Source of the DNA: Kryptolebias marmoratus | Taxonomy: Eukaryota; Chordata; Actinopteri; Cyprinodontiformes; Rivulidae | Direction: 5' to 3' | Assembly (NCBI RefSeq): GCF_001649575.2 | Contig: NC_051432.1 | Location: 24,978,274 to 25,042,273, forward strand | Length of the DNA stretch: 64,000 nucleotides | Shown here: one piece after another, positions 1 to 12,100 of the stretch | Layout of the letters: every line of letters begins with the position of its first letter | Position numbering within the stretch: the first letter of the stretch is position 1 | Notes under the pieces: model-generated | What the model saw: only the letters and a program-made list of their open reading frames with translations | What the model was told of the DNA's origin: nothing | Database searches by the model: none | Made by a program: the position numbers and the translations under genes

Positions 1-527
1 TCTGAGGGACTTGGCGGTGTAGACTGTCTCGAAGGTTTCCTGACGGAGGACACTCAGATGAGCTTTTCCTCACAAGTTATCGCCTCGCACCAGACACTCG
101 ACTGACCTGAAACCGCGGGGAGTCGACGCTGTCCACACCTCTGTAGTAGAAGTTATCGCCCAGGGCCAGAATAAAGTCCGCTCCCATTTGCTCGGCTACT
201 TTGCTCATTTCTTTAGCCGTGGTCTTCTGCACAGCGGTGACGTACGGCGGGTACGGCACCCCTCCCCAGTCGCCTACAGCCAGGAACTTGATGGAGGTTC
301 TGTTTCCTGATTAAGGCACGAAACAAAAAACAAGTCACTTGAAGCAGGACTGAAACAAAAAAGCTCCTGACATGTCAGCGTGCTGTGATTAACATCTACC
401 GCCGATGTCCTCCAGGTCTTGAAAGACGGTCGGAAAGCAGAAAGTCACGCTGACGGTGGCTGCCAAGATGGATAAAAGTGTGAACGCCATCTTCGAAGAC
501 GAGACAGACGACAGGTTAACAGCCAGC
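1..527 (-). CDS. acp5: Tartrate-resistant acid phosphatase type 5 (purple acid phosphatase), 5' exons only
   Basis: This is the N-terminal part of a purple acid phosphatase, a secreted or lysosomal binuclear-metal enzyme that hydrolyses phosphate monoesters. Coding exons on the minus strand are 400-490 (or up to 527), 107-306 and 1-39; the rest lies beyond the left edge. The chosen ATG is at 488-490 and opens a hydrophobic signal peptide (MAFTLLSILAATVSVTF). The GDWGG motif follows (first metal ligand Asp), then GADFILALGDNFYY, which carries the bridging Asp and the Tyr that gives these enzymes their colour, then RFQ-ETFETVYTAKSLR across a 67-bp intron. All splice sites are GT-AG and phases match (1, then 0). 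The match to vertebrate ACP5 is strong; which fish paralogue (a or b) is unknown. The remaining metal ligands are not in the window. Upstream exons could add an in-frame extension (see the entry at 698-1049). Confidence 0.9.
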
Positions 528-697
528 CTGAACGTAAATCAAAACAACAAAAAGAAGAAGTGTGGCGACAGCCAGTCACGATCTGTGCGAACAGAGGCAG
601 GAGAAAAAAAATGTGGAATGACAAGCTAAGCCGCAGCTCAGCCTGCGCGCCCCTGCTTCCTCTTTCTGCGCTTTCAGTTGCACTGAAACAGCCTTAC

Positions 698-1049
698 CTG
701 GCGTCGAGCTGTGGCTGGCGCAGCACGCCCTGGAGGAGTTGACGGAGGCCAATCAATGGGGCTGAGGGGTCAGAGGTCACTGCCTAATGTAGCCTTTGAA
801 GTAGAAAATGTTTACTTAAGATCAAATAGTCACTAAAATAAAAAAATACTGAAAGTCAGCACTGAAGTTTGAAAGTTTGGTACCTGTGCACAGAAACAGA
901 AAGAGAAAACACTCACGGCTGATTAGAGGTGTGCTCCGGGCGCCTCCTTCCTCACGCAGCTCCTCTTCCTCCTGGTCTTTTATCAGCGCTGCAGGAGGAG
1001 CGGCCTCAGGAGGAGCCGCCGGGGGGCCACGCCGCCGAGGCATGATCAT
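698..1049 (-). CDS. Possible leader exons of acp5 (uORF or N-terminal extension), unrecognised protein
   Basis: Two exon-like blocks lie upstream of acp5 on the same strand. Block one, 917-1049, opens with MIMPRRRGPPAAPP, continues through an acidic stretch (DQEEEELREEGG) and ends at a strong donor (C|GTGAGT). Block two, 698-761, follows a CCCCTCAG acceptor, encodes PLIGLRQLLQGVLRQPQLDA and ends AG|GTAAGG. The phases between the blocks agree. If block two joins the acceptor before 527, the frame runs on through the acp5 ATG at 490 with no stop. If it uses the acceptor just downstream of a T-rich tract near 585, it stops at once, making a short uORF of about 64 codons. I do not recognise the peptide. 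These may be 5' UTR exons that happen to be open. Confidence 0.3.
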
Positions 1050-2890
1050 TGTTCACAGCCTGACTCAGAGCTGGGACCGAGGGGTCATCAGTGCCACATG
1101 CCAGACACAACATTTATTTTAGCTCCGCTCGAGCTCGTCCGCTTCTCGTTCTGCTTTTAGCTTTTTTTCCAAACATACGAACTTCTGCAAACTTTGGGCC
1201 GTTTTACTCAAACCAAAACATTTGGCTCCATCGGAAACAGCGTGTCACGACTTTTAGTATTCGCAACCTTTGTTGTTTTTGAATTATTTAACTTTGTTTA
1301 CATTTTCCCCTGTAAATTCATTAAGATCTCTTCATTTTTCTTTAAAATATGAGCCTCTGACAGCAACTTCAGCAGATTTGCTCCGTTTTAGTTTTCTTAT
1401 GCTAATGTAAGCTTTGTGCTGTTTTGCTAAATTTAGTGTTTAACCACAGTTTTCTACTTATTATTTTTTTTTGCTAATTTTAGCTTTTAGCTATGGCTTT
1501 TATTTATTTTAGTGTTTAACTACGGTTTAGCTGATGTTTGGCTGACTTTTAGCTAAGGTTTCACTAATTTTTGCTTTGTGATATTTTGCTAATTGTAGCT
1601 TTTAGCTATAGTTTTGCTACAATTAGCTTTTATCTACGGCTTATACTTAAGTGTTTAGCTACAGGTTTGCTACATCTAGCTTTTAGCTGAGGTTTTGTTA
1701 ATTAGAGCTTTTGGCTACTGCCACTTTTAGATATGCTATTTTGGTTTCCGTTGTTTTAGACATTTTAGTTCATAGCTAAAGTTTTACTACATTTAGCTTT
1801 TCTCGAAGTTGTTGTTGATTTTAGCTCATTTTATCTTTCGGCACTGTTGAAATTTCTTGGCTTTTAGCTACATTAATGCCTATTTTAGGCTCTATTTTAA
1901 CCTTAAGCTTCAGCAGTCGATCAGCGTTCTGTTTCAGCAGAAAATGTAATTTCTCCAGTTTTCGTTTCTCGTCGTTGCGTCAGAATCTGTCTCCATTTCT
2001 CACACTCCGGTCTTTGTTCTTCAACTTAAACAGAATCGTTAAAACCCTACGTGAGCAGCATGGAGGCATTTAAACTGTTTGACCGTTTCGTTTTTTTCTC
2101 CCCTGAGTAAATCAAGCTGATAACGCGAAGCTCTATCAGGCGGCCAGATAAAAACCACAGATCAAAGCTCAAAACTAAAAAACGGCTCCTGATTGTTCTG
2201 TTTTTAAACAAACACTCAGGTCTTCGAGCATTTAGAGGAAATATGGATAAAGTTTAATTGTTTTAAGTCTAATAAAGAAATTAGTTTCATTTATGGACTC
2301 TACATCTCATTTTGAGCTGCTTCTGCTTATAAATGGCTACAACTGAGTCATTTTTACAGATAAGGACCTAAAATTTGGCGTGTTAGTAGCTGAGCGTGAG
2401 CCCCAGCACATATTCTGAGGGCTCACAGATCACGCTTAACGCCGCCATTTCTCATCAGAAAATGAGTTGAGTTTAACACTCGGGCAGTAAAGGAAATAAA
2501 GGTTCTTTTAAGGAATCCGAGACCTTTAATTCTTTAAAAGTAATTAATTTAGATTAATAAACTAACTCTTTAACTCCAGTCTGTTGCTTCTATGATTGTT
2601 TAAAGTACAGTTTCTCCTCTTGAACCACAGCTGGACGTACGGCACGTGCCCCATTCAAACAAAAACAATTAAACTCTACATCTGCCGCAGAGAAGTCCAG
2701 ATGTGGGGAAACATCTTCAGCGTCGGCCGTTCTCAGAGCTGCGGTCGCTTCTTCTTTCAAAGAAACGGGAAAGTCAAGTTTCAGAAACGACACGGAGCGT
2801 AATCAAACTGCTGAGGCCGAGGGTTTACTCAAACCAGGAGTAATTTAATGTCCTGTAAGGAAAGTCCGGAGCATCTTAACGACACCATTA
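1050..2890. other. acp5-ilf3 spacer with TTTTAGCT-rich tract
   Basis: From about 1370 to 1880 the sequence is an irregular array of TTTTAGCT, TTTGCTA and GTTTAGCTA words, low in complexity and without long exact periods. The rest is AT-rich and unremarkable except for a possible plus-strand exon at 2631-2802, described among the findings. No other gene is seen. Confidence 0.6.
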
Positions 2891-2894
2891 AACA

Positions 2895-2900
2895 TTTATT
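2895..2900 (-). terminator. Poly(A) signal of ilf3
   Basis: AATAAA on the minus strand lies about 230 bp past the ilf3 stop codon, giving a short 3' UTR. It is the first canonical hexamer after the stop. Confidence 0.55.
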
Positions 2901-3128
2901 TCAAAACTACAAGCAGCCTCGAATCCGAATATTCTGCTAACGAACCGATACAGAAGCTCAAAGAAAGATCGCTCGTCTTAAAATGGGCGTGACGACGGGG
3001 CGTTAGAAGAAACTTTACCGACGATCTGGTGTCAAAAAACTACAAACAGTGGTAAAGAAACGGGGAACAGAAGTGGTTTCTGAGGGTCAGTTATCCACGC
3101 TGAAGACGAGCCGTGTGAGGCCAGAGGG

Positions 3129-6100
3129 TCAGTAGGTCGTGTTGTCACTGCTGAATCCAGAAAACGAGGCCTGGTTTTGTCCTTCGGCGCCCGGGTACAT
3201 CCCGAACCCCGGCTGACCCCCCCAGGGCGCCTGGTCCCCCCAGCCTGAGCGAAGAGATCAAACCACGAGACACCTTTTATATTTATCCGCTCCGCAGCAG
3301 CTCAACAAACCCCCTGAATCTGCCTCTCCGCTCACCGTAGCTGTTGTACGTGTGTCCTCCTGTGACGGAGCTGGGATACGCTGTGCTGTACATGGAGAAA
3401 TCCTCCCCCTGGTTCTGACTTTGGGTCAGCATCTTCTTCTTCTCGTCGCCGTAGCCGTAGCTGTACGGGCTCTGCTGATCGACGGGAGGCGGCATCGAGT
3501 GGTAGCCCTCCCCCTTCGTGCTGCTGGAGGCCGAAGCCGGCGGCGAGGAGAAGGTGGAGCTGCTCTCGGGGTAAAACGTGCCGTAGCTGCCGCCGCCACC
3601 GCCCGGTCCGCTCATTCCGGCACCTTTTCCCGTGGCGTTGTTACCGTACAGTTTATCTGAAAAGGCAGTGAAAACGAGACTTCAGCACTAATGATGTTAT
3701 TTCACTTAACCTGAATGATTTTCTGCTTTTAATTTAAGATTATTATCCAGTGCAACTTAATGAAAAGGAAAAAAACAAAGCAGACGTCAGCCTCTGCTCG
3801 CTTTCCAACATTTCCCATCAACTCAGTATCTGATAAACAGAAAGGGATGGATATGAGTCAGCTGTAGTTTGAGTTTTTGGCATTCCGTAGAAACTGGGAC
3901 ATTTGTGGAATATTTGGGAATATTAACCCAGTTTCCAAACTGAGGATTGAATCTTTGAGAGGAACTCTGTGAGTCGATGGGATCAGGGAACAGCGTTATC
4001 GGCCGCCTTTCAGCGTCGGCCGATAACGTTTTTATGTCGGTCTGTTAGCAAAATATCACAAACTAAAGAAACTTGCAGAAAATTATCAATATATGTACAT
4101 CTACAACTGATTAACAGCTAAAATAAAAAAAAATAAACTCCAGAAATGATTATAATTCAGTCAGTTTCACAGATTTTGAGTCAACATTTGATCGTCATTC
4201 AAACCAAAATGCTCCAACATCTCGCAGAAATCATGCACGACATTTAACACCAGGGGTGTCAAACTCCGTTCCTCGGGGGCCGCTCTCCTGCATGTTTTAG
4301 ACGTCTTTAAAACACCTGGTTTATGGGCGTGCTCCTGGAGAACCTGATGATTTGGTAAGGAGGTGATTAAACCGTTTGAATCAGGTGTGTTGGAGCAGGA
4401 ACACCTCGAGGCCTGGAGATTAACACCCCTGACACCCCTGATTTACACTCTACACAAAGAAAAAAGGGAGGGAACGTTCAGAAACTTACGATAGCCTGAG
4501 CCCCCGCTGCCCTCGTAGCTGTAGTTGGCTTTTAAAATAACGAGAAATCATTTAGTCAGTTTTCCCGAGCCGGCGAGGCTTGCAGCGAGTTGCTGGGAAA
4601 TCTCTTACTCATGTTATAGCTTGGTCCTGTGGGAAACGGCCTGCCTCGGCCCCGGCCGCGGCCCCCTCGGTTGGGGCCCCAGCCGCGGGTCCCGGAGTCG
4701 GATGGGATGCCGCGGATGGTGCCAAATCCTGGGATGTGCTGTTGGAACAGGAAACGGTAAATGAAGCCAACCGGGAGGTGGACATTTTGAGGGTCGGCTG
4801 TCAAACAGGTTACCATGTCGGTGTAGGTGACGGTCTTCTTCACGGCGTTCTTGTTGTCGTCGGAGGCGCCGTCGTTGTTTGGGAACAGCTTCTCCAGAGC
4901 AGCGAGGGCAGCGTAGGCCTTCGCCTCCTTCTTGTTGAGCCCTTTCCCAGTGAACTTCTGCCCGTCCACTTCCACCTAAGAAGCCGGAAAAAGGAGGATA
5001 AAAGCCGAACATTTTTCCAGCCACGTTTCCAGCGTGGGTTTCTGCCGACTCACCTGTATGACGAAGCACTTTTCACGGTTGTTTCCTTTGTGTTTGGTCA
5101 CCTCGTACTTCAGTTTGCGGCGCTTCTCGTTCAGCTCCATCACGGGATTCTTGCCGTTTTTTGTTAATATGTGACCCTGACCTGTCTGTTTACGAGAAAT
5201 ACATTTAAAAAAATATTACAGCACTATCCCGAGGAGGTCTTTTATTCTGATTGAACAACACACCGGTTCTGAATTAGCAGTCTGGGATTTAGCTTCAGCC
5301 GGTTTCTGGGTCCCACCAGAACCGCCGCCGCTGCCGCCGGAGTCCGGTTTCGCCTTCATCCCTGTTGGAAGACCAAGATCCTGCAGGACCTACGGGAAGT
5401 TAAAACATTCACTCATGTAGTTGCTGTTAAGGCCCACCTCAACACCACCAAACTACATGTTTTTTTTTTTCTGGTTATGTGTCTGGAAGCCGAGAACATC
5501 TCCTCAGCAATCTGTTCTTTTGTTTATTTTAGGCATTACAGAAGTTATTTGGCATTTTCTTGATGTTCACACTTGTTTTGATAAGACCTTACATTAGTAA
5601 TATATTTTTAAGTAAAGCAAATAGCTTAAAGAAACAAACGTGCCATATTTAACTGGTCTACACCTCATGCTACTTTTCAGAACCTAAACACTACTTTGAA
5701 CAAAATCCTCTTTAAAGTTCCTGCAGTGCAGATTTTAAACTGCACCCTCCAACCTGTAAATAGTCTTTAAATAAGTCCAACTCTTCTTCACCGTCCACCT
5801 TGCCTTCATCTTTGTGTCCTTCCCAGTACGCTGCCTTCTTCTGTATCCTCTGTACTGTAATGAACCTCCTCTTATAGAAATATCACCAGTTTCCTGCTCA
5901 TCAGAAACATCTTTTCACCCCTCGGTGTATCAGAGGCCTGACAGACATTCTTGATTCCTGATGAAACATCTAACAGAGGGAAACTAAAACCAGTTTTTGC
6001 AGATCAAAATGAACCAGTCTTGCCTTGGCTGCGACGTTAAGTTTGGCGGCTCGTTTGGAAGGTCCCGTCGCCTCGTACGTCTTCCCGTTTAGGTCCACAG

Positions 6101-9100
6101 CCATCTTGAAGACCGGCACGTGGATGGGACCAGTTTGGGATACGAGCCGGTACTCCAGGCGAGGATTGTAATGGTTGAGACGCATCACGGCGTTTACGTT
6201 TGGGTCGTTTGTGACTGCAGGAAGAGAAACAGATTAACAGTTAAAAACATAAATCCCCCGCTGCTCTAAAGGTTATTTTAACGACACTTTTAATGAGTAA
6301 AACAGTAACTTTTAAATCCTACAACTTTTAAAGAACAACAATCAATCAAATAAGTTGAGGTGGGGTTTCCTTTTCTCCCGTTTCCTTTATGAGAACAATT
6401 ATCACAAATCTGGGAGTGAAAATGGTTCCTTCTTTGAAACCAAACAATCATGCAAACAACAGTAAAATCCTGCTTCTATCAGCTGAGGGGATTGTAACAC
6501 CTGCTTTTATAACGTCTCATTGTTTGTTTTCAGCCGACTCAAAACTCAGCGGCTCGATTTTTAACAGGTGCACAAACAAAAAAGGACGAATCCCCGATAA
6601 AAGGAAGATATATGTAGTTTTGTTATGTTAGTACATAAGATTTAATACTGACATAATTTCTTTGGGAGGTTCTCATCGAACTCGTTGAATTTTTGCTTCT
6701 TGAAGCTGCGACTGGGCTCTCCCTGTGCTTTCTGCATCTCCGAGTATAACCTCTTCGCTGGGAAGTTGAAGTGAGCGATGGGTAACAGGTGAGCTGCACG
6801 AAACAAGAGCAGCAAGCATGAGAGAGGATCATCTGATGAAAGAAGTGACCGCACTGAGAATCTCATCTACCTGGGCCTTCTTTGCTGCTGGTTCCCAAAT
6901 TTCTTCTCAGCCTGCTCATCCCCAACACCTTGTGCATCTTCCCAAACGCACACAGCCTCAAGGCGAGCTGCAAAAAAACCCACAAGTTATCCAAAAGCTT
7001 ATTGGTTTAATAATACGGTTGGAATGTGCGCCTGCATGCTTTCACCCTACCTGAGCACTCTGTGTGATGTTTTCACGCTGCTGCACGGTCAGAGACGCAG
7101 AGACGTCTGCGTCTTCCCTTTCACACGGATCTTTGATACCGGGGGAGTCTTTAAAAAGCAAAATCTATTAGTGCACTCTGGTTAGCGCCCGAAGGAAGAT
7201 TTTTTTAGCTGACAGCTCCTTAAATCCCACCTTCTGAAAGGATTCCAGAGGAAATGCACTCCAAAACTCTGCGGAAGGATTCGCCTACTCCCATTTCTCT
7301 CTCAGCCGTCCCGACAGTCTTCTCCACCAGCAGTTCAAGGAGCTGCAGGAGGGGAGAAATAAAACAGCTTAAAGTGCTGCTGGGGGTAAACAAACAAACG
7401 TGAGCAGCTAAAAACATCAACTACTGAAGGTTTTCTGTGCCTCTTCCAGGTAAATTCAGACAGATTATGTGTCAACAACTAAATCAACAGATATTCAGTG
7501 AAACTAAATTAAAGGCCTAGCATTCCTTGAAGGAATGTTTTATTGTTTTTAAAATTGTTTTATGTTGTTAAAGACCCATCTGGCAAACTAGCTAAGGCTA
7601 TAAATGTTACTGTGTTCAGTATTTGTTTACACTTAACACTTGTCCCCTCTCAATTAAACAATAAAAAAGAAAAGAATATCGCCTGCCGCCTTTCATGCCA
7701 AAGATTTAAACTAAAATCATCTTAAGACGAGACAGCTCAGAGAATACGTTGAGGGTGACCCTCAGCTACTACCACTCCCAGTTTTAGCTCAATATCTGTA
7801 AAACTGACCGAGTCACAGACATGTTTGTGCTGGTTAACGTTGATTAGCTGTGGCGGCCATCTTATAAAGTTAATGAGTTGCAGATAAACATCCAATGATT
7901 ACTTTGCGAGTTTCGTTGAGATCCATCCAGCGGTTCACGAGAGATTTCGCTAACACTACAGACAGATGAAGACGCACACACACGCAAAAGCATTATCTCC
8001 CGCCTTCAGCGGTGGGCGATAACAGGTGGAAATCACTGATAAAACATGTAAATGTGCAAACAGACGAGAACAACAACGTGTCATTAGCATAATTTGATCC
8101 GATGTGCGATTTTATTTGAAAAACGAGTTTCTCACCCATCCCGAGAGGGGCATCCAGGTCGGGACTCGGTTACACAAATCCCTGAAGATCCGGATCACGA
8201 CCACAGCAGAAATCTTATCGCTAACTTTAGCCTGGGGCACAAAACAAAACCCAGTTCAGTGGGAGGGCCCCGCCGCCCCTGACGTGACCGTACCTCTGTG
8301 CTTTCTGAGTTTCCGTGAAATGATTCAGAAAACCAAGCAAGCACAGAAGAGTTAAGAACTACTGAGCCATCTTGCGTCAAATTCAATGCTTGTATCAATA
8401 CCAATGCTTTACCCACTTCTGTCATTGGTACTGAACAGCACATCATCCTTCAAGTTTTTTAAATTTTGCAATCTTAAGATCCCAAACTACACTTAAAAGC
8501 CAATAGCTGTCATTGTCTCTAGAATGACAGAAAACAGAAGGTCAGATCACTTAAGGAAACTCTTCAATTTTATGTGCAAATAAGGACGTGAATGCAAACC
8601 TGAAACCACTTGGCGTGGCGAAGAGACGCCAAGGCAGAGAGGCATTTCTGCCTGTCCAGCACGTCCGGCGGATGGTCGACTGTTTGCGTTTCTACTGACG
8701 AGGTGGGATAAGAAGAAAAGGTACAGTTTGACCAAGGGGGTTGGTTCTGTCTTGCAGCTCGAGGAGTAGCAGCGTTTCCCGAAGCAACAGCAGCAGGAAG
8801 GAAGAGGGGTCCCCAAAGTAGCTAATCCTCGGTTTTCAGTCTTAAAGCTCTAAGATAACTCATCCAGCTTGTGAGGAAGTAGAAATACTGTCATGGCCTG
8901 AGCGTTACTCACATCACTGCATGTAGTGAAAGTGTGTTAACTCCACTACAGTAAATACCCCCGTCCCTCAGCCCCACGGCTTGGGTTTGCTGCTACCCCT
9001 CACTTCCTGAGACAGTGCGTCCAGTTGGTCAAAGGTCCAGCGCTCCTACAAAACTTGACAACTATAAGGCAATCAGTTGTAAATCACAAGCATTTGAAGT

Positions 9101-12100
9101 TTACGTCTGACCCACACTGCAGCAAAACTGATTTGTCCCCGTTTTGAAAGCGGCTCTAAAAAAAAAAAAAAAAAAGGTCTCCAAAAAAAAACCCGGGAAC
9201 GCAAAGAGTCGGACCAGGTTTGTCCTCGATTATCGTTTCTATTTAAATGGTCGGCGGCAACGGATTTATTCCTAACTGAGGCGAGTTGTTCGAGTAAAAA
9301 CGATTTAATAGATCCGCCCGGACGCTTTACAAACAGTGTCAGTCCTGGATTGTGCTTTAATGACTACGATGGTTTTTTAAAGGTTTCAACCCACAACTTT
9401 AGTGTGGATTACGGCGAACGAAAAAAAAAACTGAAGTTCTTTTTTGGTATGGTTCTGTAAACGAGACTCCAAAACTACCCCTCTGACCCGAGCGATACAG
9501 GTGTGAACGGCCCTAATATGCACTGAAAACGCTTTTGCTCACCTTCAGAGGCAGATTAAAGCGGTCCAGACCACAGTCATGGTGCTACTTTTATTTTTTT
9601 TTAAAATGCAATGTTCCATTTGTTTAAGTGGACTTAAAACCTGAACTGGAACCACCCGACAGGAAACGTTGGTCTTATTCTGACTTCAACCTCTTGGTTC
9701 TCATCAGAGGTCTAGATACAGTACATATCATAGGTTATAATAAGTCCACTTCAGATAAAAATCTGGAAGTTGAAGCTGGAACTGAACCAGGTTTCCTGCC
9801 GGCTGGTTCCAGTAAAACCTTTAAGCCTCCTCCACGTCAACAAACAGGACATTAAAAACACTCCTCAGATGTTTTTCAGGCGCGGATTCACGTAGCTTTT
9901 ACCTAGCTGCTGTACGTTCAAATGACTTTTTTTTAATGAGTTTAATTGTAATTAGGTATTTAGTTATTTCATGCTTTAAAAAAAAGGCACCATGACTGCG
10001 TGCGGGGGAGTAGGCGAGACTTTAAGCCTATTTTACGGCAGCTTGTGTAAACCCGTTCCTGCTGCCTTCAATTCCCAACAACGAGAGACAGCGGGCACAG
10101 ATGGTCTATTAGTATGTCTATTTTACGCCCAATTACAGATAAAAAAAACAACCATCATTTAAAAAATTCTGAAGATACAGCTTCCCCCGCCAGCAAAGGT
10201 TTATCACCTTTTTATCATCTAATTCCTTCTCTGTTTTGTCTGGATCAGAGTCGACTGCAGGAGAAGCTGTGGTGAGTTTCTCTTTAGTTTCTTTGTTCTG
10301 GTTGTTTTTGGAGCCGACTAGACCCGCTGTGGTCACCGCAAGCTGTAATCTGAGCAGCGTTAAGTCGCCTAATTAAACTTAGCGCTGATGCTACGTTCCC
10401 AGTGAAGCCGTGTAACACAGACGACGGCTGTCAGCGTCTTTCACTCCGGTGGATTTTACAGGTTAAACGTTGAGCTCCGTGAAGTCACTAATCATCGTAT
10501 TATATGTATCTGTTAGATAATTAAATTCATCAAGAGATAAAACTACAAAGATGTGATTCGAATGGCTTTGAACTGCTTTAAAAGATCAAATGCCTAAATT
10601 TATTGTAATTTTTAGAGAAACATCCTGTTTGTTGACCAGTTCAGGGTCTGCATTTAACTATCAAGTGTGAACACTCCCATTTAGAGCTGATCACTTGCAA
10701 TCAAAACCTCTAAGATGGATGTTAATGCTCGGTTTGAACAGGGCCTTATACCAAACTTTAGACTTTTTGTTAAAACAGCCCACGCCATTTAACCAAAGCC
10801 CCACCAACGCTCAACAAACCACATTTATTTAACAATGCTGTGATTTATAGTTTTAGAAATCAGTATTTCTTTGTCCGTCAAATTGAAATTCTCCCATACC
10901 AACCCACAAAAATCCCTTCCTTGTGCATCAGTTTTGCAGCAACTGGGTCCAAATGTACATGTGCACCATCATGGGCATGCAAGACGCGCTTTGACCAGTT
11001 ATGCCTAAAAGATTGTGGACTTTTAACATAAAAAAACAAAAATAAGCAGATTTTTTTAATGTGTGATAAAAGTTCTGTCATTAACAATATGAACAGAATA
11101 TATCAGCACCTAGTTTATCACAAAACGACGCCAAGACCGTCGAGCAAGAGAGAAGCCCAGTTTAACTGGTTGTTCAGTGGCTCCGGTCTGAAAGAGTCAC
11201 TGCACAAGCACCACTGACGTGTAATGAAGTGCAAACAAGTTCTGTGAGGTAAAACCCACAATTACAGATGAGCGGCGCAGCAGAGCAGGCCTCTGAGAGC
11301 CGAGGTCTATCTGGAAATCAGACCAGCATACTCACCTTCCTTCTCTGCTGCCGAACTCATCAGCTCCGTCCGGACGCAAGGCGAAGTCAGGTGGATGAAA
11401 AGACACGGCACTGTGTCCTTCGTGCGCTTCACGATAACAGCAGCATCATTAGGACTTGGGTTTACTGTGTAGGTTCCAGCAGAAATCACCTATTAACACA
11501 AAGGTAATAATCAGAGCGATATATCCTAACATGCCACAAAGCAGCGGCAGGATTTCCTCCTTACCTCCAGCTGTTTTGTTAACCTTTCAGCCACTTCTGT
11601 AAGCAGAGTGGTTGTTGGCCAGCTGGAACAAAGTAAGACCAGATCCAGGGCCTTGTCTCCTTTCAGCAGGAGTCCTTTGGCGACGGGGCCGATCCTCATA
11701 ACGCCACGCAAGATACGCTCGTCACTACATTTAGGAAAAAAAACAGCACATAAAACGTCTTTCTGCCCAACTTTATCTGAACAAATCAAATGCTTCTTGG
11801 AATTTTAGCTACAAATGTTTGCTTTGGGACAAATCACTATTACTCCAAAAAGACAAACTCCCATTTCATGTTTTGATCATAAAGATCATAACGCAGTGTG
11901 ACGCTTAAAGCCTAATTCGTACATCGCGACATACAGAAGGGAAACGAGGAAGACAAATCTAATGCACAGTCAGAAAGAACAAGGAGCATCTTCATTGATA
12001 CACTAAAACTCCCAAAGATGAGTATCAGGGTTGAGAAAATATGACTGACAGTTTTAATACTCTTATACTCTTTTAATCTTCCTGAGCTGTGACTGTTGCA

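Noticed and set aside
4580..5167. 195-residue plus-strand ORF and the 151-residue minus-strand ORF over the same place
   Set aside because: Both are shadows of the ilf3 exons that encode dsRBD2 and the RGG stretch.
8980..9050. Exon-like minus-strand block in an ilf3 intron (TTTTGTAG acceptor, then [17 protein letters not shown])
   Set aside because: It does not match Ilf3, and in the phase set by the preceding exon it stops after a few codons. The known exon ([10 protein letters not shown]) lies further on at 8600-8694.
10878..11087. 69-residue minus ORF with [20 protein letters not shown]
   Set aside because: It has a repeat-like feel but no second copy in the window and no recognised domain. 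It does not fit the ilf3 frame.
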